Of a stretch of DNA of 64,000 bases, positions 44,658-53,143 are shown in pieces. Where the stretch lies: the NCBI RefSeq assembly GCF_000526995.1, contig NZ_AZUI01000001.1, positions 5,312,001 to 5,376,000 on the forward strand, written 5' to 3'. Both the position numbers and the translations under genes were made by a program. The notes below the pieces were generated by a model, which saw only the letters and a list, made by a program, of their open reading frames with translations, did no database searches and was not told the origin of the DNA. The stretch comes from Lacrimispora indolis DSM 755 (GTDB lineage Bacteria > Bacillota > Clostridia > Lachnospirales > Lachnospiraceae). Numbering within the stretch: the first letter of the stretch is position 1; each line of letters starts with the position of its first letter.

Positions 44658-44701
44658 AACCGAATGGCAGCCTTTGCTGCCTGTTCACTTGATTCGGTTA
44701 A
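44658..44701. repeat. Nested inverted repeat upstream of the DeoR gene
   Basis: Outer arms AACCGAAT/ATTCGGTT enclose an inner hairpin GGCAGC/GCTGCC. No T run follows. It lies 36 nt before the regulator start and may be an operator or RNA structure. The rest of the 393-nt gap is AT-rich without genes. Confidence 0.45.
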
Positions 44702-44737
44702 ATTAACATTTATTGCCATAAAGAAAGGAATATGCCT

Positions 44738-45505
44738 ATGTTAGCAGTAACAAGGAAAGCCAGAATCAAAGATATTATTTTAGAAAAGAAAAGTGTTACG
44801 GTAACCGAACTTTCCAAAATTTTCTCCGTAACCGAGGAAACCATCCGGCGGGATTTAAAGCAATTAGAGGATGACGGGTTCCTGACCAGAACATACGGCG
44901 GTGCATTTATACAAGACGGGGTTGAGAATAACGTAGATTTAACGATCCGGGAAACCGCATATATGGAGAGTAAGCAGTCCATTGCGAAAAAATGCCTGTC
45001 AATCATCCATAACGGAGACTCCATTTTCCTGGATGCTTCTACCACGGCCCTTCAGCTGGCAAAGGCCTTACAGGGAATGCGCCTTACCGTAGTAACAAAC
45101 TCCCTGCTGATCATCAATGAGCTGTATGACAAAGAGGACATCCGCCTCATTTCCATCGGAGGCTCCTATACACCCCGGGACAAAGCTTTTGTGGGAAATA
45201 CCGCCCTTAAAAATCTGGAATCTTTTTATCTGGACAAGACCTTTATGTCCTGCCGGAGCGTTTCCAAGGAACACGGTATCACCGATTCCAATGAAGCCAT
45301 TGCCGCCATACGCCAGATGCTGATGACCAGGAGCAATCACGTCTATCTCATTGCAGACCACTCCAAATTTGATAAGACCTCATTTATCCGGATATCCGGC
45401 TTTGAGACCATCACAGGGCTGGTTACTGACAAACGGATGGACGACCAGTGGAGAGAATATCTTTCAAAAAATAATGTGGAGCTTTACGAAGCAGCGGAAA
45501 TATAG
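44738..45505 (+). CDS. DeoR-family transcriptional regulator
   Basis: 255-aa sugar-type repressor. The N-terminal helix-turn-helix (RIKDIILEKKSVTVTELS, then VTEETIRRDLKQLE) is followed by the DeoR C-terminal sugar-phosphate sensor domain with GDSIFLDASTTALQLA and ADHSKFDKTSF. ATG 44738 has AGGA eight bases upstream; the ATG at 44732 is too close. It is the only plus-strand gene between the microcompartment and the transporter/mtn operons. A phosphorylated deoxypentose is the likely effector. Confidence 0.92.
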   Translation: MLAVTRKARIKDIILEKKSVTVTELSKIFSVTEETIRRDLKQLEDDGFLTRTYGGAFIQDGVENNVDLTIRETAYMESKQSIAKKCLSIIHNGDSIFLDASTTALQLAKALQGMRLTVVTNSLLIINELYDKEDIRLISIGGSYTPRDKAFVGNTALKNLESFYLDKTFMSCRSVSKEHGITDSNEAIAAIRQMLMTRSNHVYLIADHSKFDKTSFIRISGFETITGLVTDKRMDDQWREYLSKNNVELYEAAEI

Positions 45506-45517
45506 TCTGATTTTGGC

Positions 45518-45555
45518 AAGAGGATGTCTCAGTTTCTTTGAGACATCCTCTTTTC
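45518..45555. terminator. Terminator between the DeoR and mtnA genes
   Basis: A perfect stem GAGGATGTCTCA/TGAGACATCCTC with a short loop, followed by TTTT on the plus strand. It ends the regulator gene and may also serve the convergent mtnA transcript. Confidence 0.75.
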
Positions 45556-45605
45556 ATATGCCAAGCTCAGCTTTTTCCTTCACAATCCGGCGGATATACT
45601 GAAGC

Positions 45606-46712
45606 TCACACTTTCTTTGCTTTCAGGGCCTCTTCCTTTTTCCTGAATATTTCCTTTAATGATTCTGTATAAGGTGCTCTGGCGATCCCGTACTCTGTTA
45701 CGATCCCTGCGATCAGATCATTGTCTGTCACATCAAATGCAGGATTAAATACCTTTACACCTTCCGGGGCCATCCTTTTTTTATACCACATTTCCACCAC
45801 TTCCTCTGCCGGACGCTCTTCAATGTGGATCTCCTTGCCCGTAGGAGTGTTTAAATCAATGGTAGAAGTAGGGGCGCAAATATACATGGGCACACCGTAC
45901 CGTTTGGCGGCCAGGGCCACCATGGAGGTTCCGATCTTGTTCGCCGTATCCCCATTTGCTGCCACCCGGTCACAGCCTACAAAAACAGCATCAACCCAGC
46001 CGTTTCTCATTACCGTGGCAGACATATTGTCACAGATCACGGTGACATCAAGGCCTGATTCCTTTAATTCAAAAGAGGTCAGCCTTGCGCCCTGAAGAAG
46101 AGGTCTGGTCTCATCGGAAAAGATGCGGAAGCCATACCCTTTTTCCTGTCCTAAATACATGGGAGCCGTCGCTGTTCCGTACTTTACCGTTGCCAGCTGT
46201 CCGGCATTGCAGTGGGTCAGAAGGCCGTCCCCCGGCTTTACGAGAGATAAGCCGTATTCCCCGATCATCCTGCAGACCCAGATATCCTCTTCCCGTATCT
46301 CCACAGCCTCTTTATGGAGAAGCTCTACGATTTCAGGGATTGTTTTTTCTTTGTTTTTTAAAACTACCTGTTCCATCCGTTTAAGCGCCCACGACAAGTT
46401 GACAGCAGTGGGACGTGCGGAGTCAAGATAGTCCTTTGCCTTTTGAAATTCTGCATAAAACTCATCAAAGCCATCCGCCTTGATCTCTCTTGCTGCCAGA
46501 TAAATGCCGATAGCCGCTGCCACACCGATGGCAGGAGCTCCTCTTACCTGTAATAAATAGATTGCATTCCAAATATCCTCCTGTTTTGTCAGGGAAAGGA
46601 TTTCCGTATGATACGGAAGCTGTGTCTGGTCAATGATCACCAGGGCGTTCTTTTCTTCGTCAAGAGCCACAGTGTCATAGTCCATGATGGATTTTTTTGT
46701 TTCTTCGCTCAT
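45606..46712 (-). CDS. mtnA: Methylthioribose-1-phosphate / 5-deoxyribose-1-phosphate isomerase
   Basis: Aldose-ketose isomerase turning (5-methylthio or 5-deoxy)ribose-1-phosphate into the ribulose-1-phosphate. The 368-aa protein has Cys168 in THCNAG and Asp248 in GCDRVAANGDTANKIGT, both catalytic, plus RGAPAIGVAAA. I chose ATG 46712 (AGGAGG six bases upstream). Homologues called MtnA and DrdI act in methionine salvage and 5-deoxyribose salvage. No mtnB/C/D genes (the rest of the aerobic salvage pathway) are in the window, which favours the aldolase route. Confidence 0.93.
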   Translation of the reverse strand: MSEETKKSIMDYDTVALDEEKNALVIIDQTQLPYHTEILSLTKQEDIWNAIYLLQVRGAPAIGVAAAIGIYLAAREIKADGFDEFYAEFQKAKDYLDSARPTAVNLSWALKRMEQVVLKNKEKTIPEIVELLHKEAVEIREEDIWVCRMIGEYGLSLVKPGDGLLTHCNAGQLATVKYGTATAPMYLGQEKGYGFRIFSDETRPLLQGARLTSFELKESGLDVTVICDNMSATVMRNGWVDAVFVGCDRVAANGDTANKIGTSMVALAAKRYGVPMYICAPTSTIDLNTPTGKEIHIEERPAEEVVEMWYKKRMAPEGVKVFNPAFDVTDNDLIAGIVTEYGIARAPYTESLKEIFRKKEEALKAKKV

Positions 46713-46771
46713 TTCTGCCTCCTGATGAATCAAGCGGATGTACCTGCATATCCAGTTGACTCGCTAATTCA

Positions 46772-46801
46772 AGGTTGAAGGGTGTTTTCTCTTTCAACCT
46801 T
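46772..46801 (-). other. Intercistronic stem-loop between mtnK and mtnA
   Basis: AAGGTTGAA/TTCAACCTT, a 9-bp perfect stem with a 12-nt loop, no T run. It may adjust mRNA stability of the downstream mtnA part. Confidence 0.4.
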
Positions 46802-46844
46802 ATCCCCTTCTTATCTTTCCGGCTCACGATCCTCATTGCCGGCC

Positions 46845-48068
46845 TTAAAACTTGCCTGTTGCTTCTTTTATTGCATTTAAGTAATCTGCTCCGCAACGGA
46901 AGCTGCGGCGGTTCATTATATAATTCTTTGCCAGAGTGATGATGATTTTTTCGGCTCTTGCCCGTTTTTCCTCATCAGAAATTGTGGTAATATCAATTAC
47001 ATTGGCCATTCCCACGGTCCGGCGGATGGATTCAAGCCCTGCCACACCGGCGGTGTCGGAGAGAATTCCTTCCAGATACCACTCCTTAAATCCAGGGACC
47101 TTTGCCATGGTTTCTGTTACATGTTCATCAAACACCTGGTTGTATTTTTCAATGAATAAGTCCACGATGTCGGAGATGGTGCGTAAGCACCAGCCGCAGA
47201 ACTCTTCTTTTTCTTTTTCATCCTCTATGGTGGCATCGCCGTTGCACCATGCAAAAAACATATTTGCAATGACATTGCCGATGTCATAGCCCATGGGGCC
47301 GAAGAAGGCGAATTCCGGGTCAAAGATATAAGTATGCTCTTTATTGATAAATACGGATCCGGTATGTAAATCTCCATGAATCAAGGACTGGGCATTGTTC
47401 ATGAATTCGAATTTCAGCTTGGCAGCCTCCAGATGCAGGGCCTGATCCTCGTATAATTCCTTTTTTACAAAATCTGCGTTAGGAGGAAATACATTGTTCC
47501 TGTGGTTGTAATCGATAAATGGCTCACTGTATACAAGGTCCTCCGAAATCTCACAAAGGTCCGGATTAATAAAGCTTTTGACCAGCTCCTTTTTCTCCTT
47601 GTGCCCCATAACAACATCCGTTGTGCGCAGAAGGGAATTTACCATGAACGTTGTCACATGGTCTGCGAACTTTGGATAGATCTCATGTTTTAACAGGCCG
47701 GTACGCATCATGGTATGACCAGTCATATCTTCCATGACCATGGCACACATGGTTCCGTCATATAAATAAACCTTTGGAACAAGCCCCGGCGCATAGGAAT
47801 CCTGGATCCCCAGGATCTTTGCTTCGATTCTTCCTCTGTCTGTGGAAACATGCATTTCTGCTGAAATACGAAGCGCCTCTCCTGCCTGCTTGACGATGAT
47901 GGATTTACCGCTTGCCGGATCCTTCACACGGAACACGTAATTTAAGTTTCCGTCTCCGATCTCTTTGCATTCCAGCCTGGCATCCTCATCAAAATAGGTG
48001 AGCTTCTCCTGAACATAACCCGGTACTTCTTCCGCTTTCATCAAAAAATAACTGTCGTATTTAGACAT
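46845..48068 (-). CDS. mtnK: Methylthioribose / 5-deoxyribose kinase
   Basis: Kinase that phosphorylates 5-methylthioribose (or 5-deoxyribose) at C1, 407 aa. It has the aminoglycoside/choline kinase-like fold with LIHGDLHTGSVFI (catalytic Asp) and the metal motif IFDPEFAFFGPMGYDIGN. ATG 48068 has GAAGGTGA just upstream; GTG 48077 is less well placed. Related DrdK enzymes prefer 5-deoxyribose, and the sequence alone does not decide which substrate is used. It precedes mtnA in the importer operon. Confidence 0.93.
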   Translation of the reverse strand: MSKYDSYFLMKAEEVPGYVQEKLTYFDEDARLECKEIGDGNLNYVFRVKDPASGKSIIVKQAGEALRISAEMHVSTDRGRIEAKILGIQDSYAPGLVPKVYLYDGTMCAMVMEDMTGHTMMRTGLLKHEIYPKFADHVTTFMVNSLLRTTDVVMGHKEKKELVKSFINPDLCEISEDLVYSEPFIDYNHRNNVFPPNADFVKKELYEDQALHLEAAKLKFEFMNNAQSLIHGDLHTGSVFINKEHTYIFDPEFAFFGPMGYDIGNVIANMFFAWCNGDATIEDEKEKEEFCGWCLRTISDIVDLFIEKYNQVFDEHVTETMAKVPGFKEWYLEGILSDTAGVAGLESIRRTVGMANVIDITTISDEEKRARAEKIIITLAKNYIMNRRSFRCGADYLNAIKEATGKF

Positions 48069-48107
48069 TCCTGTCACCTTCCCCTGATCATTTTAATGCT
48101 TCTGTTA

Positions 48108-49127
48108 TTAGTTTACATTTTTTGTCTTGCCGCTTGCATAGGTCATGGCAAGGGCAATGGCAAGAACAGCTCCCTTAATGATGTTCATGGCATAATACGG
48201 CACGGACATCATGATAAGACCGTTTTCCAGCATACCCACAAGCACCGCTCCCGCAAAGGTGCCGAATGCATTGGCTTTTCCTGCGCCCAATACAGAAAAC
48301 CCGATATAAGCCGCACATACGGAAGGCATTAAGTATGCGTCACCTGCTGAAATCTGGGCCGTTCCCACACGGGCCGCAAGACAGATTCCGCCGATGGATG
48401 CAAAGATGGCTGACAAAAAGTATGCCAGTATCTTATACCTTGCTACCGGAATTCCGGAAAGCTGGGCAGCCTCAGGATTTCCTCCTACCGCATACATGTA
48501 TCTGCCGTGTTTTGTATAATTCAAGAAAAAGTATGCAAACAGAACCACACAGATCATGATGATGATCAGCCACGGTTCCTTTCCCAATGCCCGGAAGGCT
48601 TCAGGAACAAGACCGGGAGCCTGGGTCCCATCGGCACGGGTCATGCGTTCGGTGATTGCACCGCCCTTGGAATAGGTCATGGAAACTCCCTGATACATAA
48701 ACATTACGGAAAGTGCCGCAACCATATCCGGTATCTTGAATTTAACGATCAAAATGCTGTTGATGACTGCAACGCTTAAGCAAATGAGCACCGTAAGGAT
48801 GATGGAAACACCGATATTAATATTGTGCCATACAAAGCATGTCATAACAAAAACGTTGGCAAACTGGGCCGTAGCTCCAATGGAAAGATCCATGCCGTTT
48901 ACCGCCAGGGCAAACGTAAGCCCGATTGCAATGATGGTGGTAATGGATACCGCACGAAGGATGGTGATCATATTAGACTGGGTCAGAAACATGCTCGCTC
49001 CCGTATCCTTACTCCAGTTTCCGAATGTGAACAGGATGAACATGATGAGCATCGTTGCGATGGTACCCCATTTTGTCACAAAATCCCCGACGTTCCTTTT
49101 CTTTTTTACCTTCTCTGCCCCAGACAT
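48108..49127 (-). CDS. Sugar ABC transporter permease, RbsC type
   Basis: Membrane subunit of a ribose-type ABC importer, 339 aa, about eight to ten helices. Hallmarks are AVNGMDLSIGATAQFANV near the middle (the conserved GxxDLSxG) and GNPEAAQLSGIPVARYK, the ATPase coupling loop. It follows the ATPase by one nucleotide. With the flanking mtnK it probably imports a free deoxypentose or its nucleoside. Confidence 0.94.
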   Translation of the reverse strand: MSGAEKVKKKRNVGDFVTKWGTIATMLIMFILFTFGNWSKDTGASMFLTQSNMITILRAVSITTIIAIGLTFALAVNGMDLSIGATAQFANVFVMTCFVWHNINIGVSIILTVLICLSVAVINSILIVKFKIPDMVAALSVMFMYQGVSMTYSKGGAITERMTRADGTQAPGLVPEAFRALGKEPWLIIIMICVVLFAYFFLNYTKHGRYMYAVGGNPEAAQLSGIPVARYKILAYFLSAIFASIGGICLAARVGTAQISAGDAYLMPSVCAAYIGFSVLGAGKANAFGTFAGAVLVGMLENGLIMMSVPYYAMNIIKGAVLAIALAMTYASGKTKNVN

Positions 49128-49128
49128 A

Positions 49129-50640
49129 TCATTTACCTCCTGTCGAATAATAAAGCAGTTCTTTTTCGTTTGTATCCGCTGAGTTTAATTCTTTGATGAT
49201 TTCTCCGTCATACATCACATAGATGCGGTCGCAGATACTTAATATTTCCTGGAATTCGCAGGTGGCATATATAACACCTTTTCCCTTAGCTGCCAGGCCT
49301 TCAATCAGCTCGTACATGTCCTGCTTGGCACCCACATCGATTCCCTTGGTAGGCTCATCGAAAATATAGACCTCTGAATCCTTGTTAAGCCATTTTCCCA
49401 CGACCACCTTCTGCTGGTTTCCGCCGGACAGCAGCGCAACGATCTGATTTTCCGATGGCGTCTTGATCCCAAGGCCCCGTATCATATTTCTGGCATCGTC
49501 CTTTTCTTTCTTTTTATTCACCACAGAGAGCCAGCCCGTATATTTTTCCATGGCAGCTACGGAGATATTGGATACAACCGGATCCGTGATCAGGACGCCT
49601 TCTTTTCTCCTCTCCTCCGGCACCAGTGCCAGCCCATGCTTCACAGCCTGAGTCGGCCCTTTTGCCTTGATCACTTTTCCGTTAAGCTTCATGGTGCCGC
49701 CTGCCTGCTGGTAAGCAGAAAACAAAGTCTTGCAAAGCTCTGTCTTTCCTGCACCCACCAGACCTGCCACTCCCACAATTTCTCCTTTGCAGACGGTCAT
49801 GTTGATATTCTTTACTTTTCCTTCTTTTTCCATAAGGCTTTCTATCTCAAGCAACGGCCCGCCGATCTCGCACTTTTTCTTGATGTAATTATCCTCATAG
49901 CTGCGGCCTAACATATATTCCACAAGAGTGTTCACTTCCAGTTCCTTAGAAAGCGGCAGATTGGTCACCAGTTTGCCGTCTCTCATTATGGTAATACTTT
50001 CACAGATTTCGTAAAGCTCACTTAAGCGGTGGGAAATAAACACCACTCCCACATTCTCTTTTGCCAGTTCCCGCACCACCCGGAACAATTCCAGAGTCTC
50101 GGAATTGGAAAGAGGGGCTGTCGGCTCATCTAAAATCAGGAACCTGCACTTTTCCGCCACGCATCTGGCAATGAGAACCATTTGCTTTTGTGCCAAAGTA
50201 AGTCCTGATACCTGTTTATTAATATCTACATCTACATTTAGTTTTTTTAATACCGTTTCTGCTGCCTGCCTGATTTCTTTCCAGTGTACGATCTGTTTGT
50301 GCCCCATTTTGTTGACCAGGGTGTTGAACATGACATTCTCAGCCACAGACAGATAGGGAATCAGTGCGGTGTCGACCTCCTGAAACACGATTTCTATTCC
50401 AAGATTTTTTGCGTCTTTGGGGCACCGGATTTCCACCGGTTCCCCTCCAACGTAAATTTGTCCTGTATAATGCGTATTGACACCGGCAAGCACTTTCATC
50501 AAGGTGGACTTACCTGCGCCATTTGCACCCACGAGCGCATGAATCGTACCACTTTCCAGACTAAAATCAACTCCATCCAAAGCCTTAACTCCAGGAAATT
50601 CGATGGATATATCTTTCATTTCAAGATTTACTTTGGTCAT
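49129..50640 (-). CDS. Sugar ABC transporter ATPase, RbsA type
   Basis: Double ATPase subunit of a ribose-type importer, 503 aa. First half: Walker A GANGAGKST, signature VSGLTLAQKQ (degenerate), Walker B FLILDEPTAPL. Second half: Walker A-like GLVGAGKTE and signature LLSGGNQQKVV with FDEPTKGIDVGAK. The degenerate second Walker A is normal for this family. It lies between the binding protein and permease genes. Confidence 0.95.
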   Translation of the reverse strand: MTKVNLEMKDISIEFPGVKALDGVDFSLESGTIHALVGANGAGKSTLMKVLAGVNTHYTGQIYVGGEPVEIRCPKDAKNLGIEIVFQEVDTALIPYLSVAENVMFNTLVNKMGHKQIVHWKEIRQAAETVLKKLNVDVDINKQVSGLTLAQKQMVLIARCVAEKCRFLILDEPTAPLSNSETLELFRVVRELAKENVGVVFISHRLSELYEICESITIMRDGKLVTNLPLSKELEVNTLVEYMLGRSYEDNYIKKKCEIGGPLLEIESLMEKEGKVKNINMTVCKGEIVGVAGLVGAGKTELCKTLFSAYQQAGGTMKLNGKVIKAKGPTQAVKHGLALVPEERRKEGVLITDPVVSNISVAAMEKYTGWLSVVNKKKEKDDARNMIRGLGIKTPSENQIVALLSGGNQQKVVVGKWLNKDSEVYIFDEPTKGIDVGAKQDMYELIEGLAAKGKGVIYATCEFQEILSICDRIYVMYDGEIIKELNSADTNEKELLYYSTGGK

Positions 50641-50681
50641 GGCATCTCTTCCTTAATTATGTATTGAATACAGAGCATTTT

Positions 50682-51863
50682 TTAATTTACATAGTTGTTC
50701 TTGATCGCATCGGTATATAAAGCGCCCTTTGGATCTTCGGCATCGCCCCAACCATCAATGATACTTCCCAAATCACTCATGGTGGTCTGAGCAGTAAGCT
50801 GAGTTGTTTCAATGTTGCATGCATTTAAGTTAAAGTAATCAGGAGTCTCTTCGCCCATAAATTTCAGAGCCAGAAGGCGGGCATCTACAATGCCGATCAG
50901 CTTCGGATCAACAGCTGCAGTAGATTTCCATACGTCAGGATTCTTAACCATTAACTGAATGTCGTCGTTGGATACATCGATGGTGTACATAGGAATATCC
51001 GTACGTCCGGCATCGTTTAATGCCTGTAAAACACCCTTTGCCAGCTCATCATAGCAGCCCCAGATGGCATCTACGGAACCTTCCGGATACTTTGGAAGAA
51101 TAGCGGCTGTCTTGTTGGTCATATCGCCGCGGGCATTAGCTGAATCAGACGGTGCAATCACTTCCAGAGTCTGGATCTTGCCTTCTGCTTCCAGCTTGGT
51201 ATAGATTTCGTTACGTCTGTCAAGAGGCGGGATTCCAGGGCCCATAAAGGTCTTTAAAACTTTCATCGGGTATTTTCCGCCTTTTGCTTCAAATTCCTTC
51301 ATCATGTAACCAAGAGAAAGCTCGGCCAGCGCCTGATCGTTCTGAGCCGTAGAGGTTACTCCGGAAAGAAGCTCACCGCTTGCATCGCCGCCCTTAAATG
51401 GCATGGTATCAAAGGTTACTACTTCCATTCCCTTGTCTCTGGCAGGCTTTAACATGTCGTAGGAATAGGACAGCTGTCCGTGAGATACGATAATTCCCTG
51501 ATAATCCTTTGCAATGACCTGAGCTACAGTCTCCTGAGCCTTTGCATCATCGCCATCCGTTACAAAGGTGTCTACGGTCCAGCCAAATTTCTTGCCTTCC
51601 GATACACAGCCGTCTAAGAACTGCTGGGTATGGTCTCCTGCTGCAAGGTTCCGCACAACGGCAATTTTCTTTCCTGCCAGAGAGCCTGTGGACTGGGCAT
51701 TTTCTACCTTCTCCGCCGCAGTCGTCTGATCGGTCTTAGCAGCTTCCGTCTTTGCTTCCGTGGTTGCCGGAGCAGCTGTTGTTGCGGATGTGCCGCTGCT
51801 GCCGCATGCAGTGATTGACAGTACCATTGCTGCCGCAAGCACCATTGCTAACTTCTTTTTCAT
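50682..51863 (-). CDS. Sugar ABC transporter substrate-binding lipoprotein, RbsB type
   Basis: 393-aa lipoprotein anchored outside the membrane. Signal peptide residues 1-22 (MKKKLAMVLAAAMVLSITAC) with the lipobox Cys, a Thr/Ala/Lys-rich linker, then a type I periplasmic-binding fold starting GKKIAVVRNLAAGDHTQQF. The ATG at 51863 has AGGAGGT; the frame is open upstream. The ligand is unknown; the operon context (mtnK, mtnA) suggests a deoxypentose, methylthioribose or related nucleoside. Confidence 0.93.
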   Translation of the reverse strand: MKKKLAMVLAAAMVLSITACGSSGTSATTAAPATTEAKTEAAKTDQTTAAEKVENAQSTGSLAGKKIAVVRNLAAGDHTQQFLDGCVSEGKKFGWTVDTFVTDGDDAKAQETVAQVIAKDYQGIIVSHGQLSYSYDMLKPARDKGMEVVTFDTMPFKGGDASGELLSGVTSTAQNDQALAELSLGYMMKEFEAKGGKYPMKVLKTFMGPGIPPLDRRNEIYTKLEAEGKIQTLEVIAPSDSANARGDMTNKTAAILPKYPEGSVDAIWGCYDELAKGVLQALNDAGRTDIPMYTIDVSNDDIQLMVKNPDVWKSTAAVDPKLIGIVDARLLALKFMGEETPDYFNLNACNIETTQLTAQTTMSDLGSIIDGWGDAEDPKGALYTDAIKNNYVN

Positions 51864-51936
51864 AAAGTAAACCTCCTTTAAAAATATATTATATAGTTTT
51901 CTATTCCGGACACACCAACCTGTCCTTCCTGTAGAA

Positions 51937-51965
51937 ATTGTAGCATATTGTATCCGGTTTTGCAA
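51937..51965 (-). promoter_or_regulatory. Promoter of the importer-mtnK-mtnA operon
   Basis: Minus strand -35 TTGCAA (51965-51960), 17-bp spacer, -10 TACAAT (51942-51937). The spacer contains GATACAATATGC, a copy of the motif also found at the microcompartment promoter, placed where a repressor would block transcription. Confidence 0.7.
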
Positions 51966-51995
51966 TATTTTTATTTGATTTTATTTATTTATTTT

Positions 51996-52017
51996 GTTTT
52001 ATATTGTATTCATTTGT
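51996..52017 (-). promoter_or_regulatory. Operator-like repeat upstream of the importer operon
   Basis: Reads AATACAATATAAAAC on the minus strand (52010-51996), identical over 15 bases to 44556-44570, and followed on the plus strand by ATTTGT in both places. Likely target of the DeoR-family regulator. The surrounding 51864-52200 is very AT-rich with no gene. Confidence 0.5.
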
Positions 52018-52211
52018 GATTTTTGTTGTTTTGTGTCCTATTCAATATTTGATTTTCAATATTATATATATTCATCCATCTTCTTCCAGATAAAACAGTA
52101 TTAAATCAATAAACAATATTTGCAATCAAATTTATCATTGTTTTACTTGTGTTCAAATTGATGTATTAGTTGTTTGGGCACTCCCCATTCTTCCATAGCC
52201 TTGTTCTTGCA

Positions 52212-52243
52212 GTCAAGCGGATATTCCCAATGACCGAGGGGCA
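52212..52243 (+). repeat. Dispersed repeat, copy 2
   Basis: GTCAAGCGGAT, then CAATGACC and GGGGCA, matching 44577-44607 in order and spacing. It leads straight into the large inverted repeat at 52240-52322. Confidence 0.5.
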
Positions 52244-52322
52244 AAAAGGAGAAATGACACCCAGCCAGCCGCGATCCAGCAAAAGCTGTTCTGGCTGGCT
52301 GGGTGTCATTTCCCCTTTGCCA
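52240..52322. repeat. Large inverted repeat (83 nt)
   Basis: A 20-bp perfect stem (positions 52251-52270 with 52292-52311, core GACACCCAGCCAGCC) extended by about ten more partly paired bases. The loop itself carries a small CAGC/GCTG hairpin. On the minus strand it lies 69-150 nt past the HAD gene and is T-rich after the main stem (TTTCTCCTTTTT), so it may be the terminator of the 58728-52391 operon. Confidence 0.65.
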
Positions 52323-52390
52323 TTATGCATTATAATAGGAAGTTTCCGAAAAAATATGGAGACCGACCTTTAAAGATTATCAAAAATCTC

Positions 52391-53143
52391 TTAAGGCATT
52401 GATAAATATTCCGCCACATCCTCCACAATCATTGCGGCAGCAGCCCGAACCTCCGGATCCGCCCGGCGTAATGCGGCGCCTCCGTAGTCCCTTATCATTT
52501 GTATGTCATTGGCGCTGTCACCAATGACCCTTATTTCATCAAATCCGCCCCAATGCCTTGAAACCAAATCCACTGCAGCCGACTTATTTACGCCTTTCGC
52601 CACAATATCTCCATTCCACACGTTTGCGTAAGCGGAAATCAATGGGAACCTGGCGTTTAACCGGGCACACAATTCTCTGATCCACACCTTATCCTGCCTG
52701 CGTCTGTGAATTTGAAGGATCTCCTTAAGACCATCGATCTGGTCTATGGAAACCTGCTCCTTGCAGGGCTTCTGGGTGGTGATGCCGGAGCCTGAGAGGA
52801 CATTAACCTTGGCCCTTCGCATGGACACGCCGCTCCCTTCCTCCCCAAGGCCATGGAGGAACCGAAGCACCTCCTTAGCCGCAGCATCGTCTATGGTTCT
52901 GCAAAACAGTTCTTCCCCTGTTCCGTCTAAAATCAAAGCGCCGTTGTTGAGTATGAGAGCATCGGGTTTTAAAGAGTATTTCTCCAAAAAACCACGGATA
53001 GAGGTCTCATTTCGTCCAGTCGCAATGATAAACAGGTTCCCTGCCTCCTGCCACTCCCTAATTGCCTCTAAGTTTTCAGGGCTGATACAGCCGTCTATAT
53101 ACAAGGTCCTGTCAAAGTCACTTACAGCACATTTCATCCCCAT
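52391..53143 (-). CDS. HAD-superfamily (Cof-type) phosphatase
   Basis: 250-aa haloacid dehalogenase-like hydrolase with nucleophile motif VSDFDRTLY (DxD), motif II IIATGRNETS and motif IV VIGDSANDIQMI. The Cof/C2-cap layout is typical of sugar-phosphate phosphatases. It overlaps nagA by 26 nt and is the last gene of the PTS operon, so a sugar phosphate from that pathway is the likely substrate. ATG 53143 has AAAGGAG seven bases upstream. Confidence 0.9.
   Translation of the reverse strand: MGMKCAVSDFDRTLYIDGCISPENLEAIREWQEAGNLFIIATGRNETSIRGFLEKYSLKPDALILNNGALILDGTGEELFCRTIDDAAAKEVLRFLHGLGEEGSGVSMRRAKVNVLSGSGITTQKPCKEQVSIDQIDGLKEILQIHRRRQDKVWIRELCARLNARFPLISAYANVWNGDIVAKGVNKSAAVDLVSRHWGGFDEIRVIGDSANDIQMIRDYGGAALRRADPEVRAAAAMIVEDVAEYLSMP

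Noticed and set aside
45606..48068. Classical aerobic methionine salvage pathway
   Set aside because: Only mtnA and mtnK are present; mtnB, mtnC, mtnD and mtnN-like genes are absent from the window, and the next enzyme encoded is an aldolase.
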